8,716 bases of DNA from Methanobacteriota archaeon. GTDB lineage: Archaea; Halobacteriota; Methanosarcinia; Methanosarcinales; Methanoperedenaceae. Location of the stretch: contig JAHIFK010000118.1 of assembly GCA_018900975.1 (NCBI GenBank), forward strand, positions 1 to 8,716, read 5' to 3'. The notes under the pieces are model-generated. The model was not told the DNA's origin. It ran no database searches and saw nothing but the letters and a program-made list of their open reading frames with translations. Made by a program: the position numbers and the translations under genes. Positions 1-6,461 of the stretch are shown here, in pieces (position 1 is the first letter of the stretch; the number at the start of each line of letters is the position of its first letter).

Positions 1-8
1 TGCAATAA

Positions 9-278
9 CTAAATAGAATCATCTTTGATCGCACTGATCTCATCCACGCCCTTTATTGAGACACCGTGTTTATCTATCACTTTCATGACCTCACCATAGT
101 CTATTTGCGATCCCTTTATCGTCACCTTAAGAGTTTCTGTCTTAGAATCAACTTCGCTTACTATTATTTCCACCTCATCTATTCCATTTATTGAACAAAT
201 GACTTTGGACAGTTCAATGATGGATGATTCACGGGGTTTAAGGACATCCAGAAGAAGTCTTTTTATGACAACAGGCAT
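9..278 (-). CDS. DUF211 family archaeal protein
   Basis: This 89-residue protein has the length and pattern of the archaeal DUF211 family (ferredoxin-like small proteins). It starts MPVVIKRLLLDVLKP, followed by alternating helix and strand segments such as VDEVEIIVSEVD-like and TLKVTIKG stretches, then YGEVMKVIDKHG and a final GVDEISA. The family's biochemical role is not established; the fold resembles small regulatory or ligand-binding domains, so no reaction is assigned. It reads to a TAG stop at 9-11. No Shine-Dalgarno site precedes the ATG. A TATA-like AATTTAAAT lies about 33 bases upstream, which would fit a very short or absent leader. It lies 88 bases downstream of the universal stress protein on the same strand, so it may be transcribed from its own promoter as well as by read-through. 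Family assignment rests on recognition of sequence style and length, not on a search. Confidence 0.85.
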   Translation of the reverse strand: MPVVIKRLLLDVLKPRESSIIELSKVICSINGIDEVEIIVSEVDSKTETLKVTIKGSQIDYGEVMKVIDKHGVSIKGVDEISAIKDDSI

Positions 279-305
279 TTTGTATCAATCATAGTTGAGA
301 TTAAT

Positions 306-316
306 CATTTAAATTC
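306..316 (-). promoter_or_regulatory. Candidate TATA box for the DUF211 gene
   Basis: Read on the minus strand this is GAATTTAAATG, an archaeal TATA-like element about 33 bases ahead of the ATG at 276-278. The start of transcription would fall within about 10 bases of the ATG, which agrees with the absence of a Shine-Dalgarno site. The surrounding 279-366 gap is AT-rich, so chance occurrence is possible. Confidence 0.35.
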
Positions 317-366
317 TTTATTGCTAACTGCCTGTTGTTCATTCGACTATAATTATTTTCAAATAT

Positions 367-1233
367 CTATCCTTTCCTGGCTCTTACCGCAAGAACCGAC
401 CTGTTCGTCCGCCTGACCACATCACGAGCTGTACCTCCGAGAAGAAGTTCCCTGAACATACCTTTTCCGAGAGTACTTATTATTATAAGTGATACATTTT
501 CCTCTTCTGCCAATGAAATGATGCTTTCTGAGGGACTTCCGGTGAGAACATGTATTTTGACCTTTATACCTTCGCCCCTGAAGTCTTTTGCGATATCTTC
601 AAGCCTCTTTTTTGCCTCTTTAATACAGGTATCTATCTCAACTTGTGTTTCTCCTTTATCAACAACATGCACAAACACGACATCTTTTGTCCCTTTCAAA
701 TCCCTGACCCGCGATATTGCTTCCATTGCAGGCCCGGAAAAATCAACAGGTAAAAGCACTTTTGAAAAAATATCAGGGGACGATTTTTCATATTCTTTAT
801 CTCCATGCCTCTGTCCGAATTTATGACGCATGATCAAAACATGTGAATTTCCATAGCGCAGCACATCAGTGGCAACACTTCCAAGAAGGATGCCTTCGAT
901 AAGACTTTTTCCATGAGCACCCATTACGACAAGAGTTATCTTTTCTTTATTCAGATTTTCCAGGATCGCGTGGGAAACATCTATCCCTGTTATCACTTCT
1001 ATCTTCACTTTGACTTTCAGCCCGATATTTTCGAGTTGATTCTTCATCTCATCGAGGTGGATCCTGGCATCCTGAATATAGAGGTCTTGCCCCAGTCCCT
1101 TTTTTAAAAGATGAGCTGTATCGACCACATGCAGAATCACAACTTCTTTTACACCTGGAATATCACCGATGCATTCCAGTGTTTTCTGAGCATACTCAGA
1201 AAAATCGGTTGGAATTAATACCTTTTCAAACAT
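367..1233 (-). CDS. Tandem universal stress protein (two UspA domains)
   Basis: A 288-residue cytoplasmic protein made of two UspA folds: residues 1-137 and about 156-288, joined by a charged linker (KFGQRHGDKEYEK). Each half opens with the typical start of the fold (KVLIPTDFSEYA; KVLLPVDFSGPA). The first half has an intact ATP-binding motif of the family, G-2x-G-9x-G-S, at residues 105-119 (GAHGKSLIEGILLGS). In the second half the equivalent stretch at 253-267 is STLGKGMFRELLLGG: the first glycine is Ser and the final Ser/Thr is Gly, so nucleotide binding there may be weaker. Family members bind ATP and support survival under stress. The ATG is well supported by a strong Shine-Dalgarno GGGAGGA at 1239-1245. 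It follows the 395-residue gene by 28 bases on the same strand and is probably co-transcribed with it. Confidence 0.93.
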   Translation of the reverse strand: MFEKVLIPTDFSEYAQKTLECIGDIPGVKEVVILHVVDTAHLLKKGLGQDLYIQDARIHLDEMKNQLENIGLKVKVKIEVITGIDVSHAILENLNKEKITLVVMGAHGKSLIEGILLGSVATDVLRYGNSHVLIMRHKFGQRHGDKEYEKSSPDIFSKVLLPVDFSGPAMEAISRVRDLKGTKDVVFVHVVDKGETQVEIDTCIKEAKKRLEDIAKDFRGEGIKVKIHVLTGSPSESIISLAEEENVSLIIISTLGKGMFRELLLGGTARDVVRRTNRSVLAVRARKG

Positions 1234-1238
1234 CTGAC

Positions 1239-1245
1239 TCCTCCC
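1239..1245 (-). promoter_or_regulatory. Strong ribosome binding site of the universal stress protein gene
   Basis: On the minus strand this reads GGGAGGA, 5 bases before the ATG. It fixes the start of the gene and lies in the 28-base gap after the upstream gene's stop, so the two genes can be translated independently from one transcript. Confidence 0.75.
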
Positions 1246-1261
1246 TGAATTTATTATCTAA

Positions 1262-2449
1262 TTATCCCATCCTTAATATTTCCAATAACTTATTACCTTT
1301 ATCAATTATCGCATCGAGCTTATCAATGACCTGTGACTTTTTAAGATATATCTCGCTTCTATTTCCGGTTTCATCTTCCGCTTTTAGAGAGAGTTCTTCC
1401 CCGAAGGGGCTGTGTTCTTTTATATCAGCAATGATCGGAGCAAAGAGTTCAGCGACTTTCTGCATCAGTTCAAAGACGATGTTCTCTTCTATTACATCTT
1501 TAACATCCAGATGGATATAATTTAATCTCTTTTTTCCTGGATATAGCGTGTCCGTTCGCTCCTGTATTTTTTCTCCCAGTTCACGCAGCCCCATAATGTT
1601 GAATGCGGGTTTCAATTCCGGAACTGCCAGAATATTCTTTTCGACCTTGTTTTCTTCAGCATGGAATACCTCAACTTCGAATTCGTCAGTGAAATTCAGT
1701 TTCAATCTGAACCTTTCCGCTGCTGTATCAAGTTTTTTCTTGAAGACCACTTCAAGTTCTTTTCCTGAAAGGAAAAGGTCAGTGAGAAAATAATCATCTA
1801 TTCTGACAATATCCGGCACTTCTTCCTTTTTTAAAAAAGGTTTTTTCATCCTGGCAGGTATTTCCACACCCCTTACAAAATCAAAGGCCTTGAGATGGCC
1901 GTCCCAGAAAGGGATTTCTGAAGAAACGATTTCAAATACACAGGTGATATTGCCTTCGCAAATAACCTGAACTTTTGCAGAGTAACCTTCTAAAGTAGCT
2001 TTAATAGCATATTTCTTATTAATTATATGGACAGGATCCTGAATAAAAAAAGATTCCAGCGTTTTCCGATCCCCCTCATTAGCTTCCTCGATTTTTTTTT
2101 CTAATTGAGCGATTTCCTGAAGTATTTCATCTGATATTTTGTTCTTGCCATCTTCTATGAATTTATTAAGAAACTCTTTACTTTTGTCAGCATATTGAAT
2201 AATGATTTCCTGTTCTTTGCTTGTTCCGACAGCATCTGAAATGGCGTTCTCGACTGTCAGGAGAAAAGTATCCATCTCATCCACTGCAGAGTTCTTCAGT
2301 CGCCGCCTGTCAATTATTGTTTCTTTGAGTTCTAACACTGTATTTTCAAGCGTTATCGCCTTAACGCTGGTATCGGTGAAATTGTCCAGCAGCTTAAGAA
2401 AGTCTCTTTGAAGGGGGAAATCCGTTGTATCCCCGAAAAGGTATTTCAT
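1262..2449 (-). CDS. Uncharacterised conserved-looking protein, coiled-coil N-terminal half
   Basis: I cannot give a function for this 395-residue protein. It begins MKYLFGDTTDFPLQRDF; from memory, similar YLFGDxTxFPL openings occur in hypothetical proteins of some bacteria, but that is unchecked. Residues about 25-130 are strongly helical and charged, with heptad-like spacing and a clear coiled-coil candidate near 105-130 (EILQEIAQLEKKIEEANEG). The middle (about 145-330) looks like a beta-rich domain with many short strands, and the C-terminus returns to charged helices. There is no signal peptide, membrane segment, P-loop or cysteine cluster, so it is probably cytoplasmic. The ATG has a good Shine-Dalgarno (GGAGAA, 8 bases away). 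It is the first gene of a minus-strand run with the universal stress protein and perhaps DUF211, which hints at a stress setting but does not prove one. Confidence 0.85.
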   Translation of the reverse strand: MKYLFGDTTDFPLQRDFLKLLDNFTDTSVKAITLENTVLELKETIIDRRRLKNSAVDEMDTFLLTVENAISDAVGTSKEQEIIIQYADKSKEFLNKFIEDGKNKISDEILQEIAQLEKKIEEANEGDRKTLESFFIQDPVHIINKKYAIKATLEGYSAKVQVICEGNITCVFEIVSSEIPFWDGHLKAFDFVRGVEIPARMKKPFLKKEEVPDIVRIDDYFLTDLFLSGKELEVVFKKKLDTAAERFRLKLNFTDEFEVEVFHAEENKVEKNILAVPELKPAFNIMGLRELGEKIQERTDTLYPGKKRLNYIHLDVKDVIEENIVFELMQKVAELFAPIIADIKEHSPFGEELSLKAEDETGNRSEIYLKKSQVIDKLDAIIDKGNKLLEILRMG

Positions 2450-2503
2450 GAATGATCTTCTCCTATTTTCAAACCTGAATTCATATCAACAAGGGCAATC
2501 TCA

Positions 2504-2517
2504 ATATTCCGGAATAT
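2504..2517. promoter_or_regulatory. Perfect 14-base palindrome, candidate operator
   Basis: ATATTCCGGAATAT is a perfect inverted repeat with no spacer, 55 bases upstream of the ATG of the 395-residue protein in the divergent intergenic region. A TATA-like ATTATATT (minus strand, about 2513-2521) overlaps one arm, so a dimeric regulator bound here could block or recruit transcription. The protein that would bind it is unknown. Confidence 0.4.
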
Positions 2518-2538
2518 AATCATCTTATTCTCCCAGTT

Positions 2539-2568
2539 GATAATATTAGTTCCGGGTAGATAATACTA
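2539..2568 (+). repeat. Two direct copies of GATAATAYTA, 20 bases apart
   Basis: GATAATATTA at 2539-2548 and GATAATACTA at 2559-2568 match at nine of ten bases and lie 20 bases apart, close to two helical turns. They sit between the divergent genes, so they could be regulator half-sites or simply AT-rich promoter sequence. The remaining intergenic stretch (2569-2711) holds no convincing gene; a 35-codon open frame from 2595 to 2702 is not supported as coding. Confidence 0.3.
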
Positions 2569-2594
2569 TTGATTGCACATCTAATGATGCTTTT

Positions 2595-2609
2595 ATGGAC
2601 TTTATCAGG
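2595..2609 (+). repeat. First copy of a 15-base repeat that includes an ATG
   Basis: ATGGACTTTATCAGG occurs here and again, identically, at 2784-2798, in the same strand and the same reading frame (189 bases apart). The second copy encodes MDFIR inside the first MscS gene and may be its true start. The first copy opens a 35-codon frame ending in TAA at 2700-2702. It may be the remnant of a small duplication of the gene's 5' end. Confidence 0.5.
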
Positions 2610-2711
2610 TCCAGTAGAAAGGAGAAAAATATAAGATATCAATATTGCATCAGCCGCAATAGACATCGTTGGATTCACGGAAATAAGGTTGATACAGGAT
2701 AAAAACCCTGC

Positions 2712-3728
2712 ATGAGTTCAAATTTTTATTATAAAAAAGTTAATACAGAAAAGTCTATATTATCAGGACAACAATATTGTTTGATGGACTTTATCAGGGG
2801 ATTAAAGATCTTTTTTTTGATATTGTTGACTGGATCTATCATTTACGTCAATTATTTTTTCCAGTCAAATCCCACGCTGATAAAAGCAATATATTCTGTC
2901 GTAATCCTGCTGATAGGTTATATCCTGAACATATTTATTGAGAACATCATTAAGCGAGAGATACAGGAGACAAGAGAAAGATATTCCATCAGAAAAGCGG
3001 TGTCAACGGTTGTTTCTATCCTGACCTTCGGCGCCATCATCGGCGTGTGGTTCCAGGAGACAACCACACTTGTTGTGGCATTCGGTCTTTTAAGCGCCGG
3101 GATAGCGATAGCCCTTCAGGACCTGCTCAGGAACGTGGCAGGCGGTCTTATTATTTTTTTTACGAGCCCATTCAGGGCAGGGGACAGGATACAGGTCGAT
3201 AATGACCTGGGTGATGTCATTGACATTAAGATCTTTTATACGACCCTTATGGAGATCAGGGAATGGGTGGATGGTGACCAGTATTCAGGAAGGATCTTTC
3301 AGATACCAAACTCTTTTATTTTGAATAAAACTGTAAAGAATTATACCAAGGACTTCTCGTTCATCTGGGATGAGATCACTATTATGCTCACATATGAGAG
3401 CAATTATAAGAAAGCCCGGGATATGCTCAAAAAGATAGCCCATGAGATATCAGAGCCCTTCGAGGAAAAAGCAAAGATCGAACTTGTCAGCCTGGGAGAT
3501 AAATACCTGATATCCCAGGCAGATGTCAATGAAAATATCTTCATCAAGATAACAGATAACTGGATAGACCTTCGCCTGAGATACGTTGTTGACCCTCGCA
3601 AAAGGCGGCTTGTCAGGCATGCAATGAGCGAAAGGATACTTGAAGAGTTGTTGCCTGAGAAAGATATTAAGATAGCATCTGCAACCTTTGAAATTGTCGG
3701 TTTCCCGCCTGTGAAGATAGAAAGATAA
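2712..3728 (+). CDS. MscS-family mechanosensitive channel (first of tandem pair)
   Basis: A small-conductance mechanosensitive channel of up to 338 residues, an inner-membrane pore that releases ions and solutes on osmotic downshock. Hydrophobic segments lie at about residues 31-50, 56-77 and 94-114, followed by the family's glycine- and alanine-rich pore helix at about 118-150 (FGLLSAGIAIALQDLL) and the family turn FRAGDRIQV. A beta domain with the characteristic IPNS (198-201) and a C-terminal alpha/beta domain ending near EIVGFPPVKIE complete it, so it looks full length. The start is uncertain: the ATG at 2712 has no good Shine-Dalgarno, while Met25 (ATG at 2784, giving MDFIRGLKIFF) has a TATA-like CTATATTA about 27 bases before it and would be leaderless. 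The second MscS gene begins 4 bases after its TAA, implying one transcript. Confidence 0.92.
   Translation: MSSNFYYKKVNTEKSILSGQQYCLMDFIRGLKIFFLILLTGSIIYVNYFFQSNPTLIKAIYSVVILLIGYILNIFIENIIKREIQETRERYSIRKAVSTVVSILTFGAIIGVWFQETTTLVVAFGLLSAGIAIALQDLLRNVAGGLIIFFTSPFRAGDRIQVDNDLGDVIDIKIFYTTLMEIREWVDGDQYSGRIFQIPNSFILNKTVKNYTKDFSFIWDEITIMLTYESNYKKARDMLKKIAHEISEPFEEKAKIELVSLGDKYLISQADVNENIFIKITDNWIDLRLRYVVDPRKRRLVRHAMSERILEELLPEKDIKIASATFEIVGFPPVKIER
2784..2798 (+). repeat. Second copy of the 15-base repeat, at an alternative start codon
   Basis: ATGGACTTTATCAGG is identical to 2595-2609. Here it codes for residues 25-29 of the first MscS gene as listed, directly before the first membrane segment, and is a plausible true start. 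Confidence 0.5.
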
Positions 3729-3736
3729 GGAGGTGA
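3727..3736 (+). promoter_or_regulatory. Near-perfect Shine-Dalgarno overlapping the annotated GTG start
   Basis: AAGGAGGTGA matches nine contiguous bases of the archaeal anti-Shine-Dalgarno. It overlaps the stop of the upstream MscS gene, and the GTG at 3733-3735 lies inside it, too close to be used with it. The codon at the proper distance (3742-3744, 5 bases after) is ATA in frame with the N-terminal segment, suggesting an ATG lost by a single G-to-A change or a non-standard start. Confidence 0.6.
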
Positions 3737-4564
3737 AGCGAATAACTGAAAAAGACGAACATGGATCGATAAAGGAAATCCTGTGGTATCTCGGTCTTAT
3801 AGCTGCTCTTGTCGTTCTATTTTATTACTGGTGTATTCGGGAATTTTTCCTCACTGGGCATCTCTCTAAGCCTTATAGGGGCTGGCGTTGCATTCGCGCT
3901 TCAGCAGGTGATATTAAGCTTTGCAGCGTGGTTCCTTATAATAATAAAGCGCCCCTACAAGATAGGCGACAGGATCTATATCAAGGGAAAGGATATTCTT
4001 GGAGATGTCGAGGATATCACCATGTTGTTCACAGTATTGAAAGAGGTGGCCCCGAACGATGCGGTAACAGGCAAAAATGTGATCATACCCAACAGCACCG
4101 TGTTCCTTGAACCCATCACCAATTACACTTATGACGTCCCCCATATATGGCTCTCAGTACCCATTGATATCACATACGAGAGCGAACTTGATCTTGCTGA
4201 AAAAATAATTTTCAACGTAGCGAAGGATGTAGCTGGAGAAGAAATGAGAAAGGCGGCGCAAATGATAAGGCAAATGACCCCGGAGAGCGTGCAGGTGGAG
4301 TTCGCTCTTGAAGAACCTGTCCTGAGAGTGGAGTTCGCTGCATCAAGCGTCACGATAAGAGTCAGGATAATGTGCTATCCCAGGCAGGTGCCTGCCCTAA
4401 GGAGCGAGATATACAGAAGGCTGCTTGCTGAGTTCAACAAACCTGAGAACAAAGATAAAGTGGAGATAGCATATCCGCATATGGAACTTGTTTTTCATGA
4501 CGAGGTCATGAGCGAGAGGATAAAAAGCTATCTTGACAAACATCCCCAGTCCGGCTCAAAATAA
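3733..4564 (+). CDS. MscS-family channel with apparent frameshift (second of tandem pair)
   Basis: The bulk of this gene, read from about 3809 to the TAA at 4562, is a clear MscS channel: a pore helix (ISLSLIGAGVAFALQQVIL), the turn KRPYKIGDRIYIKG, the beta-domain IPNS, ITYESE, and a C-terminal alpha/beta domain ending in IAYPHMELVF. Its natural N-terminus is in another frame: from the GTG at 3733, KRITEKDEHGSIKEILWYLG continues into the membrane segment LIAALVVLFYYW. The second frame has a stop at 3800-3802, so the switch must occur at about 3803-3833; only a weak TTG at 3809, without a Shine-Dalgarno, could start the downstream part. A frameshift mutation, programmed shift or sequencing error are all possible. 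Even joined, only one helix precedes the pore helix, fewer than in the first MscS gene. It is downstream of that channel with a 4-base gap and convergent with corA. Confidence 0.8.
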
Positions 4565-4579
4565 CTGGAATTGATGGAT

Positions 4580-5638
4580 TCATAGCCATTTCTTTTTTCT
4601 AAAGTATGCAAGCATTGAAATACCCATTATCAGCATAACAAACCACACAACCCGATATCCCCAGTCCCATTTGAGTTCAGGCATATTCTCAAAATTCATC
4701 CCATAAACACCTGCGATGAAAGTCAGGGGAATAAATATGGTTGCAATTATCGTCAGTACCTTCATGATCTCATTCATTTTATTACTGATACTTGAAAGGT
4801 AAACATCAAGCATTCCTGAAAGCACATCCCTGAATGTTTCTACTGTATCAATTACCTGAATTGTGTGGTCATAAACATCTTTTAGATATATCCGTGTGGG
4901 TTCCTGGATCAATGAAGAATCTGATCTTTCAAGGGCACTGACAGCCTCTCTTAAAGGCCATACTGACTTACGTAAAGATATCATCTTTCGTTTTAATCTA
5001 TGAATTGCATGTAATGTTTCGGGTGTGGGTTTGGCTATCATCGTTTCTTCAACATCTTCGATGCTTTCTCCGAGTTTTTCAAGGATCAAAAAATAGTTGT
5101 CAACAATGGCATCTATTAAACTATAGGCAAGATAATCCGCCTCCATCTTCCTGATCCGACCTTTACCTATTCTGATCCTTTCCCTTATAGGATTGAAAAC
5201 ATCACCTTCTTTTTCCTGGAAAGAAATGACAAAATTTTGTCCGAAAATTATACTGACCTGCTCTGAGTTTATTTCATTTGTTATATTATCATAATAGAGC
5301 ATTTTCAAGACCATGTATATGTGGGTCTCAAAATCCTCTATCTTAGGGCGCTGCTCGGTATTCAGGATGTCTTCAAGAAGAAGGGGGTGGAAATCAAAGT
5401 TTTTTCCGATCTTCTCTATTATATCAACCTTGTGGAGACCATCTATATTTATCCATGTGATAGTTGGCTTATCTTTGAAGGGAAAACATTCCTCTATTGT
5501 CTTGACCTCTTTTTCCTCAAATTGATTTTCGTCATATTCAAGGATATTGATCTTTACTAATTCTACCTTTTTCTCTCCGATATGGATCAATACACCTGGA
5601 GGAAGACCGGTTTTGGTAGACCTTTTCTTAACAGGCAT
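4580..5638 (-). CDS. corA: CorA family magnesium/divalent metal transporter
   Basis: A 352-residue CorA channel-transporter, which forms a pentamer moving Mg2+ (or Co2+/Ni2+) into the cell. The large cytoplasmic N-terminal domain covers about residues 1-290, with the family-typical WINIDGLHK, PLLLEDILNTEQRPK and later long helices. Two membrane helices follow at about 293-312 and 328-346, with the selectivity signature GMN at 313-315 in YGMNF, and a basic tail ending FRKKKWL. The length is normal for the family. Its ATG is one base after the stop of the MscS gene upstream, with a Shine-Dalgarno AGGA inside that gene, so translation is probably coupled. It overlaps nothing on the other strand but its 3' end converges on the second MscS gene, 15 bases apart. 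Metal specificity cannot be read from the sequence. Confidence 0.95.
   Translation of the reverse strand: MPVKKRSTKTGLPPGVLIHIGEKKVELVKINILEYDENQFEEKEVKTIEECFPFKDKPTITWINIDGLHKVDIIEKIGKNFDFHPLLLEDILNTEQRPKIEDFETHIYMVLKMLYYDNITNEINSEQVSIIFGQNFVISFQEKEGDVFNPIRERIRIGKGRIRKMEADYLAYSLIDAIVDNYFLILEKLGESIEDVEETMIAKPTPETLHAIHRLKRKMISLRKSVWPLREAVSALERSDSSLIQEPTRIYLKDVYDHTIQVIDTVETFRDVLSGMLDVYLSSISNKMNEIMKVLTIIATIFIPLTFIAGVYGMNFENMPELKWDWGYRVVWFVMLIMGISMLAYFRKKKWL
4587..4600 (+). terminator. Candidate oligo-T terminator after the MscS pair
   Basis: The plus strand reads ATTTCTTTTTTCT beginning 23 bases after the stop of the second MscS gene, with six consecutive T. Archaeal transcription often ends at such tracts without a hairpin. 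The tract lies inside the 3' end of the opposing corA gene (its Lys-rich tail), so the T run may merely reflect coding. Confidence 0.3.
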
Positions 5639-5639
5639 T

Positions 5640-6461
5640 TTATCCTGCTTTACTCAAAGTTCCAGCTTCCATAACGTTCACCTTCGGAGCTTTGATACCA
5701 TGTTTTGAAAATTCGATCCATGTCCTTCTTGTTACTTCGGATTCGAATTCGAACTCATACCTTAAGTCATTCACATAAGCTTTAGCCCGCAGGCGCCGAT
5801 AGAAAGGAAAATCCTTCATAAGAACAGTATAAGGACGTTTCTTTGAAATATAAACATATTTTGAGGTCGCTACTGATTCTTTCAATATTTTTATTGCCCG
5901 AACTGAGTCTGAATCCGAATCTATGAACAGGTCTATGACCACCATCATCTCTGGCGCGCCGGCGTTTGCGCTTGCTACTGCCTGAGTGAAAAACAGATAA
6001 TTCGGCGCAGAAACAAGATTGTCATCAGGTGTGACGAGTTTGGTTGCACGTAATCCAATATCACTGACTTCGCCATAATAATCCCCTATCTTTACCTTAT
6101 CCCCCACCTGATATGGTTTTTCAAGCGTGATTATTATCCCACCTATTATATCAGCAAAGAGGTCCTTTAAACCAAAACCAATACCTGCACCCAGGAGACC
6201 CCCGAAAAGTATGAGCTGCTCACTTCCAAGGTGGAGAATATCTTTTAATACAATATAAATTGCAATACCGTATATTGAAAATTTCAATAAGGGAATTACC
6301 ATTTTCACTGTTATCCTGTACTGACCAGCACGTTCCGATATCACAACGAGAATAAAAGTTATAGCCCGGATAAACAGGTAAGCGATTAATATCACTAATA
6401 TTGAGTTGATTATAGTCCAAATATCAACGATTGGCAATTCAACAGGGATATTTTCAGCCAT
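5640..6461 (-). CDS. MscS-family mechanosensitive channel, coupled to an ATPase gene
   Basis: A compact 273-residue MscS channel. Membrane segments are at about residues 13-42 and 53-73, then the pore helix at about 82-112 (FGGLLGAGIGFGLKDLF), the turn KPYQVGDKVKIGDYYGEV, and a beta domain in which the usual IPN is APN (152-154). The C-terminal alpha/beta domain is complete. It differs from the two plus-strand MscS genes in pore-helix sequence, so it is a separate subfamily rather than a recent copy. The ATG immediately follows the TAG of the upstream ATPase (0 bases between), without a strong Shine-Dalgarno, so its translation probably depends on ribosomes finishing the ATPase. corA follows after one base. 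This arrangement suggests the three proteins act together, an inference from position only. Confidence 0.93.
   Translation of the reverse strand: MAENIPVELPIVDIWTIINSILVILIAYLFIRAITFILVVISERAGQYRITVKMVIPLLKFSIYGIAIYIVLKDILHLGSEQLILFGGLLGAGIGFGLKDLFADIIGGIIITLEKPYQVGDKVKIGDYYGEVSDIGLRATKLVTPDDNLVSAPNYLFFTQAVASANAGAPEMMVVIDLFIDSDSDSVRAIKILKESVATSKYVYISKKRPYTVLMKDFPFYRRLRAKAYVNDLRYEFEFESEVTRRTWIEFSKHGIKAPKVNVMEAGTLSKAG

Noticed and set aside
271..281. ACAGGCATTTT shared by 271-281 and 5631-5641
   Set aside because: Both are simply the start codon and Met-Pro-Val opening of two unrelated minus-strand genes.
518..826. Plus-strand open frames at 518-826, 550-753, 913-1107 and 1179-1520
   Set aside because: They lie opposite the universal stress protein and the 395-residue gene, which have clear families or start signals; their own proteins are Ser/Cys/Phe-rich with no motif.
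2595..2702. 35-codon open frame starting at the first copy of the 15-base repeat
   Set aside because: The product (MDFIRSSRKEKNIRYQYC...) shows no domain, there is no Shine-Dalgarno, and the frame is short; kept only as a repeat.
3733..4110. Frame-1 reading of the second MscS gene beyond about 3833
   Set aside because: After the first membrane segment the product loses all resemblance to a channel (Cys/Arg-rich), while frame 2 gives clear MscS sequence.
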